DNA of 64,000 bases from an uncultured Flavobacteriales bacterium (GTDB taxonomy: Bacteria > Bacteroidota > Bacteroidia > Flavobacteriales_E > Vicingaceae): contig CAJQON010000028.1 in the NCBI GenBank assembly GCA_905479995.1, positions 1 to 64,000 of the forward strand, written 5' to 3'. Every line of letters begins with the position of its first letter. Within the stretch, counting starts at the first letter, position 1. Shown here piece by piece: positions 52,367 to 60,194 of the stretch. The notes under the pieces were generated by a model, which was not told where the DNA came from, made no database searches, and saw nothing but the letters and a program-made list of their open reading frames with translations. The translations under genes and the position numbers were made by a program.

Positions 52367-52517
52367 ATCATTTAAATTAATATATACCTTAAAATTTATA
52401 AAGACTATATAGGTCAATTATAAAATAATTAACCTATTCATATGTGTAAAAGAACAAGTCAAGCAAGCAGCTAGCATATCCTTTAATTCATCTCCATTAT
52501 AAAAAAACAAAAAATAT

Positions 52518-52555
52518 TTTCATATTGTTTAACATTTCTGTATATTTGTTAAACA
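52518..52555 (+). promoter_or_regulatory. Promoter of the divergent operon with paired TGTTWAACA sites
   Basis: TTTC (52518-52521), 19 nt, then TATATTTG (52541-52548), one mismatch from the Bacteroidota consensus. Sites TGTTTAACA (52526-52534) and TGTTAAACA (52547-52555) lie 21 bp apart, in nearly the same positions relative to the -7 box as in the opposite promoter. Confidence 0.7.
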
Positions 52556-52580
52556 TTATTAATCAGTCAAAAAAAACAAA

Positions 52581-52748
52581 ATGCAATTCATTGAAAAATA
52601 TTACCCAGCCCTACTATCTCTAATTAGTTTTATTCTATCTGTTTCATTATGGTTTAACGGGGACAAAGAGACAGGCTTATATGTCGGTTTGTGGGTACCA
52701 TCAATTCTGTGTTTTGGAATATTTATAAAATTGACAAAAAACCAATAA
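52581..52748 (+). CDS. Small two-helix membrane protein (55 residues)
   Basis: A short gene with ATG at 52581, 33 nt after the -7 box. It encodes MQFIEKYYPALLSLISFILS, a polar turn NGDKETG, then YVGLWVPSILCFGIFIKLTK, that is, two hydrophobic segments. It ends 2 nt before the next small gene. The promoter, coupling and sensible hydrophobic pattern support it. The role is unknown. Confidence 0.7.
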   Translation: MQFIEKYYPALLSLISFILSVSLWFNGDKETGLYVGLWVPSILCFGIFIKLTKNQ

Positions 52749-52750
52749 TC

Positions 52751-52915
52751 ATGGAAAATTTAGCAGCATTTATAGCAGGGTCATTAATATTTATTACTTA
52801 CATGTTTTTTTTACTAAGAATGATTTACAAACAACATAAGATTCAAGAAAAAAGTGATACCCGAATAATTCACATTTCCAAAGAGAAGCTGAAGAATGAG
52901 AAAATTGCATCATAG
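52751..52915 (+). CDS. Small membrane protein (54 residues)
   Basis: The ATG at 52751 lies 2 nt after the previous stop. The product has one hydrophobic helix (MENLAAFIAGSLIFITYMFF) and a charged cytosolic tail ending KLKNEKIAS. The frame is open further upstream, but that would overlap the preceding gene. It is followed by the SDR gene after 81 nt. I do not recognise a family. Confidence 0.65.
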   Translation: MENLAAFIAGSLIFITYMFFLLRMIYKQHKIQEKSDTRIIHISKEKLKNEKIAS

Positions 52916-52996
52916 CAAATTATTAAGAATACATGCTTAGGAATATATTTCTAATTCCTTGTTTAAGTTAGTACAGCTTTAAAATAATTTTATAAA

Positions 52997-53695
52997 ATGA
53001 AGAATTATGTCATAATAGGCGGATCCTCTGGAATTGGAAAAGAGTTAGTCGAACAAATAGAGACACAAGGAGAAAATTTAATAGCTACCTATAACACAAA
53101 CCTTATAAAAGATAGAGAAAATGTTAAATATATAAAATTTAATGCCCTTGAAGACACTCTAGACCTAGACCTTTTCCCAGATAAAATTCATGGCTTAGCT
53201 TATTGCCCAGGTAGTATTAATTTAAAACCTTTTCATCGCTTTAAAGAAGAAGATTTTATTGATGATTTCAAACTCCAAGTTATAGGTGCCACTAAAGTTT
53301 TGAAACAACTTTTAGGTAAGCTAAAACAAAGTGAGTTCTCTTCAATTCTTTTATTTTCAACTATTGCTGTCCAAAAAGGTTTTAATTTTCATTCTCAAGT
53401 AGCAATGTCTAAAGGTGCAATTGAAGGCCTAACAAGATCATTAGCAGCTGAACTATCTCCTAAAATCAGAGTTAATGCCATAGCCCCATCTATTACAGAT
53501 ACAAATTTGGCCAATAGATTTTTAAATTCTCAATCAAAAATTGATTTACAAGAAAAAAACAACCCTTTAAAAAAAATTGGCGATCCAAAAAACATTGCTG
53601 AAGCTGCTGCATTTTTGCTAACTCAAAAATCATCATGGATTACAGGTCAAATAATACATATAGATGGAGGATACTCCTCTATAAACATTACTTAA
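52997..53695 (+). CDS. SDR-family protein lacking the catalytic tyrosine
   Basis: A 232-residue Rossmann protein of the short-chain dehydrogenase family. The NAD(P) loop is IIGGSSGIGKELVEQ; the active-site region reads FSTIAVQKG...SQVAMSKGAIEGLTRSLAAEL, where the usual Tyr of YxxxK is Val. RVNAIAPSITDTNLANRF and the C-terminal SWITGQIIHIDGG are otherwise normal. In many marine bacteria a similar SDR sits in photolyase/cryptochrome clusters with TIGR03643 and CIA30 genes, as here. Confidence 0.85.
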   Translation: MKNYVIIGGSSGIGKELVEQIETQGENLIATYNTNLIKDRENVKYIKFNALEDTLDLDLFPDKIHGLAYCPGSINLKPFHRFKEEDFIDDFKLQVIGATKVLKQLLGKLKQSEFSSILLFSTIAVQKGFNFHSQVAMSKGAIEGLTRSLAAELSPKIRVNAIAPSITDTNLANRFLNSQSKIDLQEKNNPLKKIGDPKNIAEAAAFLLTQKSSWITGQIIHIDGGYSSINIT

Positions 53696-53719
53696 CAATA
53701 AATAAAAACTATACTTAAG

Positions 53720-53989
53720 ATGACATTAGTTGAATTAGATAGAATAATAGAAATGGCCTGGGAAGACCGAACTCCTTTTGAAGCAATTAAATTTCAGTTT
53801 AACCTATCTGAATCCGAAATAATAAAATTAATGCGCAAGGAATTAAAAATTAAATCTTTTAAGTTATGGAGAAAAAGAGTTCATAGTAGAATAAGCAGCA
53901 AGCACCTCCATAAAAGAAACCAAGATATTAAACGTTTTAAATCATCTCGTCAAAAAGATATTTCTCACAATAAAATTTCAAAACGATGA
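53720..53989 (+). CDS. TIGR03643 (DUF2805) family protein
   Basis: An 89-residue basic protein. MTLVELDRIIEMAWEDRTPFEAIKFQF, ESEIIKLMRKELKIKSFKLWRKRV and the Lys/Arg-rich tail are characteristic of this family, which contains a short helix-turn-helix-like region. Members lie next to photolyase, SDR and CIA30 genes; function is unknown. It overlaps the CIA30 gene by ATGA. Confidence 0.85.
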   Translation: MTLVELDRIIEMAWEDRTPFEAIKFQFNLSESEIIKLMRKELKIKSFKLWRKRVHSRISSKHLHKRNQDIKRFKSSRQKDISHNKISKR

Positions 53990-54516
53990 AAAACTTAATT
54001 TGTCTATCAGTAATAATGGCACTATCAACCACATACACCATTTTTGATTTTAACAGTAAGTCTGATATAAAAAATTGGAGAATTATTAATGATGCTGTTA
54101 TGGGGGGCGAATCCACAGGCTCAGTTGGATTAAACTTAGATGGACATGCTATATTTAAAGGGGAAGTTTCACTTGCTAACAATGGAGGATTTTCTTCATT
54201 ACGTTATAATTTTAAAAAAATTAAACTCAATAATTACAGTAAAGTAATTCTAAAAATTAAAGGTGATAACAAAAACTATCAGTTTCGATTAAAATCCAAG
54301 TCCACCAACTACTATTCATACATTAAAAGCTTTTCAACAAATGGAAAATGGCAGGAAATCGAAATTCTCCTAAGTGATATGTACCCATCATTTAGGGGGC
54401 GAAAGCTAGATAAACCGAATTTTTCTGAAGACCATATTGAAGAGATTGCTTTTTTAATCGGAAACAAAAGCAATGAAAGTTTCGAGTTGTTAATTGATGA
54501 GGTAAGGTTAAATTAA
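53986..54516 (+). CDS. CIA30-family protein
   Basis: A 176-residue exported protein with a signal-like N-terminus and a CIA30 (NDUFAF1-like) beta-sandwich: WRIINDAVMGGESTGSVGLN, FKGEVSLANNGGFSSLRYNF, LKIKGDNKNYQFRLKS, and IGNKSNESFELLIDEVRLN. Bacterial members are carbohydrate-binding-like and unassigned. It is the last gene of the rightward cassette, coupled to the previous gene by ATGA. Confidence 0.85.
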   Translation: MKNLICLSVIMALSTTYTIFDFNSKSDIKNWRIINDAVMGGESTGSVGLNLDGHAIFKGEVSLANNGGFSSLRYNFKKIKLNNYSKVILKIKGDNKNYQFRLKSKSTNYYSYIKSFSTNGKWQEIEILLSDMYPSFRGRKLDKPNFSEDHIEEIAFLIGNKSNESFELLIDEVRLN

Positions 54517-54668
54517 ATCTTTAATCGTCAAGAATGAATTTAATTCTAGACACACTTCACAAAGTACTCAGAAAGTAAAACTCACCTCTCTTATTGATTT
54601 AGAAGAATTCGAGTCACAAAATAGTACCACTTTCTGGTTTGATTAATTAAGATGGAGTAATAGTGGAT

Positions 54669-56057
54669 TTATTTTCCGATACAAAACTTACTAAAGATGT
54701 TATCTAGTAAATCATCCGTAGAAATGTCTCCAGTAATGAGCGATAAATGATGTAAAGCCTGACGGATGTCCATGGCCAAGAAATCGCCAGTAATGTTATT
54801 GCCCAAACCTTCTAGTACCTTTTGTAAAAATTCATCTGCTTGGCTTAAGGCATCATAATGCCGTGCATTGGTAACAACTGTATCGTTGTTTGGCATGGCC
54901 CCACCCTGTACAAAAGCATACAATTGCTCTTTAATGGCCTCTATGTTCTCCCCTTCTTTAGCCGAAGTAAATATAGTGTTGCCAATCCCCTCAAACTTTT
55001 GTTGAATGGTCTTTTTATCACCTTGGTCAATTTTGTTAGCAATAACAATTAAACGCTTATTCTTCCCCTCTATTCTATCGTTAATGTGCTTAACATCAAG
55101 TACCAATTGGGCCTTTTTAATTTGTGCGGAATCTACCAATAATAGCACAACCGAGGCTTGATCTATCTTTTCGTAAGATTTTTTAATTCCTAAGCTTTCT
55201 ATCTCATCTGTGGTTTCTCTAATTCCTGCCGTATCTATAAATCGGTAGGCAATGCCTTTAATTACAATTTCATCTTCTATAACATCTCTAGTAGTTCCTG
55301 CAATGTCAGATACAATTGCTCGGTCTTCATTGAGTAAAGCATTTAGCAAGGTAGATTTACCAACATTGGGTTCTCCAACAATGGCAACAGGTACGCCTGT
55401 TTTAATTACATTACCGTAATCAAATGAATTAATCAATTTGTACAACGCTTTGTGTAATTTCTCAACGAGTTCTTTTAAATCGTCTCTATCAGCAAATTCC
55501 ACATCTTCTTCTCCAAAATCCAACTCTAACTCTATTAATGATGCAAAATGGATCAATTCCGCTCTTAGTTGTTGAATTTCTGTACTAAACCCACCTCGCA
55601 TTTGATCCATGGCCAATTCATGCGATGTTTCAGAGTTGGCAGCAATTACATCTGCTACAGCTTCTGCTTGCGACAAATCCATTTTACCGTTAAGAAAAGC
55701 CCTTAAGGTGAATTCTCCTGGTCCTGCCGAAACAGCTCCATTCTTTAATAACAGTTGTACTACTTGCTGCTGTATATAAGGTGATCCATGCGTAGAAATT
55801 TCTACAGCATCTTCGCCAGTAAAGGATTTCTTGTCTTTAAAAACACTCACCAATACTTCATCTACTATCTTATCACCATCTCTAAGTGTACCAAAATGTA
55901 AGGTATGTGTATTTACTTGACTTAAATCTTTGCCATGAAATACTTTGTTACAAATAGCAATGGCATCGTTACCTGATAAACGGATTACTGCTATGGCTCC
56001 AATTCCGGGAGCAGTAGCTAATGCGCAAATAGTTGATGTAGAATAGTTGTTTTGCAT
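54669..56057 (-). CDS. mnmE: tRNA modification GTPase MnmE
   Basis: A 462-residue GTPase which with MnmG makes cmnm5U34 in tRNA. ICALATAPGIGAIAVIRLSG starts the folate-binding domain; the G domain has GEPNVGKSTLLNALL (G1), VSDIAGTTRDVIED (G2), DTAGIRET (G3), and NKID (G4). The C-terminal FSKFCIGK motif is intact. All domains and length are normal. It precedes, on the same strand, nothing obviously related. Confidence 0.97.
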   Translation of the reverse strand: MQNNYSTSTICALATAPGIGAIAVIRLSGNDAIAICNKVFHGKDLSQVNTHTLHFGTLRDGDKIVDEVLVSVFKDKKSFTGEDAVEISTHGSPYIQQQVVQLLLKNGAVSAGPGEFTLRAFLNGKMDLSQAEAVADVIAANSETSHELAMDQMRGGFSTEIQQLRAELIHFASLIELELDFGEEDVEFADRDDLKELVEKLHKALYKLINSFDYGNVIKTGVPVAIVGEPNVGKSTLLNALLNEDRAIVSDIAGTTRDVIEDEIVIKGIAYRFIDTAGIRETTDEIESLGIKKSYEKIDQASVVLLLVDSAQIKKAQLVLDVKHINDRIEGKNKRLIVIANKIDQGDKKTIQQKFEGIGNTIFTSAKEGENIEAIKEQLYAFVQGGAMPNNDTVVTNARHYDALSQADEFLQKVLEGLGNNITGDFLAMDIRQALHHLSLITGDISTDDLLDNIFSKFCIGK

Positions 56058-56078
56058 GAGACTGCAAATGTATTTATT

Positions 56079-56378
56079 TTATTGATGATTCATCAAATTG
56101 AAAACAAACACTTTGTTGTTTTGAATAATTCGACATTGAGCACAATGAGAAATGTAAGTGAATTGATAGGGCCCATTAAGGTTAAATTGTCCTTCCTCTA
56201 TACTAAACAAGCCTTCACAGTCTAGATTCCCGGCAGACGAATAACGTTTTATTTGGTAGTTATTTTCTTCTGCAGAGATGGTAAACCAAACTCCAGCTCC
56301 TTGCCCACCCAACCATTGTGCATTTTTCGGTACACTTTGAGGTTTTTCTGGTGCGATACTGTTAGATTCTCCAGCCAT
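56079..56378 (-). CDS. Small protein of unknown function downstream of putative cysteine hydrolase
   Basis: A 99-residue protein. The ATG at 56378 (MAGESNSIAPEKPQS) lies 1 nt after the upstream stop; a longer frame to 56429 would overlap the upstream gene. The content is LGGQGAGVWFTISAEENNYQIKRYSSAGNLDCEGLF, then FTYISHCAQCRIIQNNKVF, i.e. a small beta domain with a CxxC pair. Unrecognised; co-transcribed with the upstream gene. Confidence 0.65.
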   Translation of the reverse strand: MAGESNSIAPEKPQSVPKNAQWLGGQGAGVWFTISAEENNYQIKRYSSAGNLDCEGLFSIEEGQFNLNGPYQFTYISHCAQCRIIQNNKVFVFNLMNHQ

Positions 56379-56379
56379 A

Positions 56380-57105
56380 TTAAGCTGTTTTTGGGATATG
56401 AGCTGAATCCATTTGATGAAGACAGTCACTCGTTCCTCCCGTCATTAATTTTCTAAACCAGTAGGATTTATTTTTATGCTGACTAACTCCACCTTTTACT
56501 ACTTCATAGTAAAATGGCTCACTGTTTAATACTTTTTTGTTTGATCGTGGTGTTGCAGAAACGGTATAAGGCACCATTATTAATAACTTGGTAAACCAAC
56601 AATTGCTACTTGCTAAAACTACCTTAGCAACCAAACGAGAACAGGTAGATCCATCCAATTGAAACGGACCATAAGGAATAGCTTCTCTTTGTTGCATATC
56701 CTTCACCTTAGTATAGGCTTTAGCGTAATCGATATCTTTTACAATAACAGCTGTTAACATTCCTTCTCCATGACATGATTTGTTATTGTATCGGTCTAAT
56801 AAAATTTCTTCCAAATTCTGAATCTCACCATTCGCAATTACAGCGTTGAGTTGAACTGCCACATCTGGGTCGGTAACTTGATCTCGTACTCTGCCAAATT
56901 GATAAGGCGTATGGTAACGTCCAAAATCGAAATACTGAATGTCATTGGTTGTATGATTCACCAATAAAAAAGCAGCATGTCCGGCAGTATAATATCCATT
57001 CTTTATAAATCCTAACCATTCCATAGGTTTGTCATACCACTTGCCTTCTTTCACTACCTTAGTGTCTGGCCATGCTATTGCTACTATGGTTGATTTATTT
57101 TGCAC
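56380..57105 (-). CDS. Putative permuted NlpC/P60-like cysteine hydrolase (DUF6695-like)
   Basis: A 241-residue protein, GTG start at 57105. The segment GHAAFLLVNHTTNDIQYFDFG (His43) precedes DGSTCSRLVAKVV (Cys155), the His-before-Cys order of permuted papain-like hydrolases such as YiiX/LRAT. It resembles a Bacteroidota domain-of-unknown-function family I believe is DUF6695. The two catalytic-type residues and a conserved GRYHTPYQFGRVRDQV stretch support an enzyme; the substrate is unknown. Confidence 0.6.
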   Translation of the reverse strand: MQNKSTIVAIAWPDTKVVKEGKWYDKPMEWLGFIKNGYYTAGHAAFLLVNHTTNDIQYFDFGRYHTPYQFGRVRDQVTDPDVAVQLNAVIANGEIQNLEEILLDRYNNKSCHGEGMLTAVIVKDIDYAKAYTKVKDMQQREAIPYGPFQLDGSTCSRLVAKVVLASSNCWFTKLLIMVPYTVSATPRSNKKVLNSEPFYYEVVKGGVSQHKNKSYWFRKLMTGGTSDCLHQMDSAHIPKTA

Positions 57106-57229
57106 TTTTGGATTTATAAATGGTTTTGAATTTCAATTAAATTATTAAAGGTATAAATGTAGCGAAAACTACGGTTTAGTCCTGTCTGTAATTAGACAGA
57201 AAATGTATTTACCAAATTAAGAATTAAAA

Positions 57230-57931
57230 TTAAGCAGTAGTCAATCGTGCTAAATAATCAAAATTCGCACCCTCTTTTATCAATTCACACTTCAAACCGC
57301 ATCCTCCTGCAACTTCAGTAAGTTTTTGAAAATCTACAAAAAGCCAATTAAAAGAATCTGTCTTAGAATCCTTATAAGCCATTTGATAAGACACCTCTCC
57401 GTAATACAACGTATTTAAATCCATCCAAAAAGAGCCATCCTCTTCCTCATACAAATACTTTATATCCGAAGAATCCAGCAGAATTTGTCCCCCAGTATTT
57501 AATAAGGATTTGGCTTTAGTTAAAAATTGAGGTAAATCATTTAATGTGCCAGCTATACCAACACCATTCATCAAAAACAGTAACGTATCATATTGTTTTT
57601 TAATGGCGTAAAAGTCAATTACTTGAGCTTTTATTCCTTGCGCCTTCATTACCTGAACAGCCCCTTCAGAAACATCTATAGCCTCAACATCAACACCTCT
57701 CTTATTCAATTCCAAACTATGGCAACCACCTGCAGCACCAATATCTAATACTTTTCCTTTACACAATTGAAGTGCCTTTTGCTCTAATTCAGGCATGTTT
57801 TTAAAACGCCTAAATAAATAAGGTGTAGGAATTATATCGTCTTCTGAAACAGAAGATTGAACCTCAATATTAGTTACATCTTTATTGTTATAGTAACCCA
57901 ATAAAGCTTCGCCAATAACATCTTTCGACAT
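57230..57931 (-). CDS. Class I SAM-dependent methyltransferase
   Basis: A 233-residue methyltransferase. The ATG at 57931 (MSKDVIGEALLGYYNNKD) is preferred over an upstream TTG because it begins 4 nt after the RNase G stop. Motif I is KVLDIGAAGGCHSLEL, followed by EAIDVSEGAVQVM, the QYDTLLFLMNGVGIAG motif IV region, and a LLDSSDIKYLY strand. The substrate is unknown. It is in an operon with the RNase G gene. Confidence 0.85.
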   Translation of the reverse strand: MSKDVIGEALLGYYNNKDVTNIEVQSSVSEDDIIPTPYLFRRFKNMPELEQKALQLCKGKVLDIGAAGGCHSLELNKRGVDVEAIDVSEGAVQVMKAQGIKAQVIDFYAIKKQYDTLLFLMNGVGIAGTLNDLPQFLTKAKSLLNTGGQILLDSSDIKYLYEEEDGSFWMDLNTLYYGEVSYQMAYKDSKTDSFNWLFVDFQKLTEVAGGCGLKCELIKEGANFDYLARLTTA

Positions 57932-57935
57932 GAAA

Positions 57936-59498
57936 CTAGTTGGTTTTAATTTCTTCTCCTTTGGTATCAATAAAATGGAAATCTAAAAACCCTAAAACAT
58001 TGGTAGGAAATATTTCTATTGTACAGTTGTATTTCTTTTGCCAGTCTTTTCGCATAGAACCAAACAACCCCGTTTTCTTATTTAAGAATGCCTCCACATA
58101 AGGGTGAACATTAATTCTTACTTTCTTATGATTAAGCTGTTTAACAATATGACGTAAGTTCCCTTCTATTTCATCCACCAACAATATGGTAGAGTGAACT
58201 TCACCATCTCCACCACAACAAGGACACTTTTCAGCAGTTTTAATGTCCATTTCTGGTCTAACTCGTTGTCGTGTAATTTGTATTAATCCAAATTTACTTG
58301 GAGGAAGAATATTGTGCTTCGCTCTGTCATCCTTCATAAACTCTTTAAGTTTTTCAAACAACAGTTTTCTATTTGCAGCTTCTCTTAAATCAATAAAATC
58401 AACCACCACTATTCCGCCCATATCTCTCAACCTTAATTGACGAGCTACCTCTTCGGCTGCTTCAAGATTTACTTCTAATGCGTTTTCTTCTTGAGTTTTA
58501 TCCTTTTTCTTACCTCTTTGACCACTATTTACATCAATTACGTGTAAAGCTTCTGTGTGCTCAATAATAAGATAAACACCCGTTTTTAAAGTTACATTTT
58601 TTCCAAAAGCCGATTTAATTTGCTTGTCAACCCCAAAATTCTGAAATATAGAAACGTTCCCAGAAAAGTGCTTCACAATATTTTCTTTGTCTGGAGAAAT
58701 ACTTTTTATAAACAACTTAATTTCATTGAAAAGCGCCTCATCATTAACATGAATATTGCTAAAATCTTTATTTAAAATGTCTCGTAATAATGCAGATGTT
58801 CTATTAAGTTCTCCCAATAATTTTGTAGGAGCATGTGCATTTTTAAGACTCTTATAACAAGCATCCCATCGAGCAATCAATTCGCTCATATCACCATGCA
58901 AATCAGCTACTTTCTTATTCTGAGCAACCGTTCTAATAATAACACCAAAACCTTTCGGCTTAATACTTCTTATTAATCGAATTAATCGGTCTTTCTCGTC
59001 AGTATTTTTTATTTTTTGAGAAATGGAAACCTTCTCGGAAAAAGGTACCAATACAATGTATCTTCCAGCTAAAGAAATCTCAGAACTTAATCTAGGTCCT
59101 TTAGTAGAAATAGGTTCTTTAGCAATTTGAACCATGATATTTCTATTAGACTTAAGGGTTTTTTCAATTTTCCCAGTCTTTTCAATTTCAGGTTCAAATT
59201 TAAAATCTAAATCAGAGCTATTTAAGCCTCCGCCAGCAATGCCTTTGGTATATTTTTCGAATGATTTAAATTTTGGTCCTAAGTCCAAGTAATGCAAAAA
59301 TGCATCCTTTTCGTAGCCTACATTAACGAAGGCTGCATTCAACCCTGGCATAATCTTTTTAACCTTACCAAGGTAGATATCTCCAACGGAGAAATTATTA
59401 TTGCTGTTTTCTTTATGCAACTCCAACAGTTTTCCATCTTGGAGTATGGCAATAGTAACTTCCTTTGGTGAAGAATCAATAATTAGTTCTACACTCAT
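57936..59498 (-). CDS. rng: Ribonuclease E/G family endoribonuclease
   Basis: A 520-residue RNase G type endonuclease for rRNA/mRNA processing. The ATG at 59498 gives MSVELIIDSSPKEVTIAIL, the family N-terminus. An S1-like domain (VGDIYLGKVKKIMPGLNAAFVNVG) comes first, then KEPISTKGPRLSSEISLAGRYIVL, the DNase I-like catalytic region with HVIDVNSGQ and GGIVVVDFIDL (metal-binding Asp residues), and the zinc-link CPCCGGDGEV. It lacks the long RNase E C-terminal scaffold. Confidence 0.95.
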   Translation of the reverse strand: MSVELIIDSSPKEVTIAILQDGKLLELHKENSNNNFSVGDIYLGKVKKIMPGLNAAFVNVGYEKDAFLHYLDLGPKFKSFEKYTKGIAGGGLNSSDLDFKFEPEIEKTGKIEKTLKSNRNIMVQIAKEPISTKGPRLSSEISLAGRYIVLVPFSEKVSISQKIKNTDEKDRLIRLIRSIKPKGFGVIIRTVAQNKKVADLHGDMSELIARWDACYKSLKNAHAPTKLLGELNRTSALLRDILNKDFSNIHVNDEALFNEIKLFIKSISPDKENIVKHFSGNVSIFQNFGVDKQIKSAFGKNVTLKTGVYLIIEHTEALHVIDVNSGQRGKKKDKTQEENALEVNLEAAEEVARQLRLRDMGGIVVVDFIDLREAANRKLLFEKLKEFMKDDRAKHNILPPSKFGLIQITRQRVRPEMDIKTAEKCPCCGGDGEVHSTILLVDEIEGNLRHIVKQLNHKKVRINVHPYVEAFLNKKTGLFGSMRKDWQKKYNCTIEIFPTNVLGFLDFHFIDTKGEEIKTN

Positions 59499-59626
59499 AT
59501 AAAAGTATTTTGTACCAAAACGCAATCAACCTGTTTATCAGGAGAAAAGTATGCTATAGAAAAGATAAAAGCTTCTCTTGGTAGAACACCAAAAGAAGCT
59601 ATACAGTTTTTAACTAAAAAAAAGAA

Positions 59627-59719
59627 TCACTTCTTCTTTTTATGTCTGTTTTTTCTTAATCTCTTTTTACGCTTATGCGTAGCCATTTTATGTCTTTTTC
59701 TTTTCTTACCGCTTGGCAT
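59627..59719 (-). CDS. 30-residue AURKAIP1/COX24-type ribosomal protein
   Basis: A 30-residue highly basic protein (ATG 59719, TGA 59627-59629): it begins MPSGKKRKRHKMATHKRKKR and ends in RHKKKK. This is the Bacteroidota form of the AURKAIP1/COX24 (mS38/bS22-like) domain family of small ribosomal proteins. Nearly every codon is Lys, Arg or His. It lies between the RNase G and IHF-like genes. An annotation with a longer minimum ORF would miss it. Confidence 0.85.
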   Translation of the reverse strand: MPSGKKRKRHKMATHKRKKRLRKNRHKKKK

Positions 59720-59770
59720 AACTTTTTGATTTATGTTTTAATATTCTTTTTTAATTCTTTATTCAATTCC

Positions 59771-60055
59771 TTACTTAATGTTCTTCTTTACTTTTTCTAC
59801 AAATGATTTTGCAGGTTTAAAAGAAGGGATAAAATGTTCTGGAATGATAATAGTTGTATTTTTTGAAATGTTTCTTCCTGTTTTTTGTGCTCTTTTCTTT
59901 ACCACAAAACTTCCAAAACCTCTTAAGTATACATTCTCACCATCCTCAAGACTCTTTCTCACTGACTTCATAAACTCTTCTACTGCAGTTTGAACTGCCA
60001 CTCTCTCTATTCCTGTTTTGTTTGAAATCTTCGTTACTATATCTGCCTTTGTCAT
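59771..60055 (-). CDS. HU/IHF-family DNA-binding protein
   Basis: A 94-residue nucleoid protein more divergent than the HU at 11655. MTKADIVTKISNKTGIERVAVQTAVEEFMKSVRKS, then LRGFGSFVVKKRAQKTGRNISKNTTIIIP beta-arm and the PSFKPAKSF C-terminus. RNISKNT replaces RNPQTG at the arm tip, in the style of IHF-like Bacteroidota proteins. It is upstream of the COX24-type and RNase G genes on the minus strand. Confidence 0.92.
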   Translation of the reverse strand: MTKADIVTKISNKTGIERVAVQTAVEEFMKSVRKSLEDGENVYLRGFGSFVVKKRAQKTGRNISKNTTIIIPEHFIPSFKPAKSFVEKVKKNIK

Positions 60056-60194
60056 TTTAAAAATACCTTTTTAACTATTTATATTTCAATTATTTATCCT
60101 TAAGGGCAGCAAATATACAAGTTTTAATTAGAAACCAATAAAAACATTATCTTATTTTAGCTGAAAAAGGAATTAACATCGATTAGTTAAGTAT

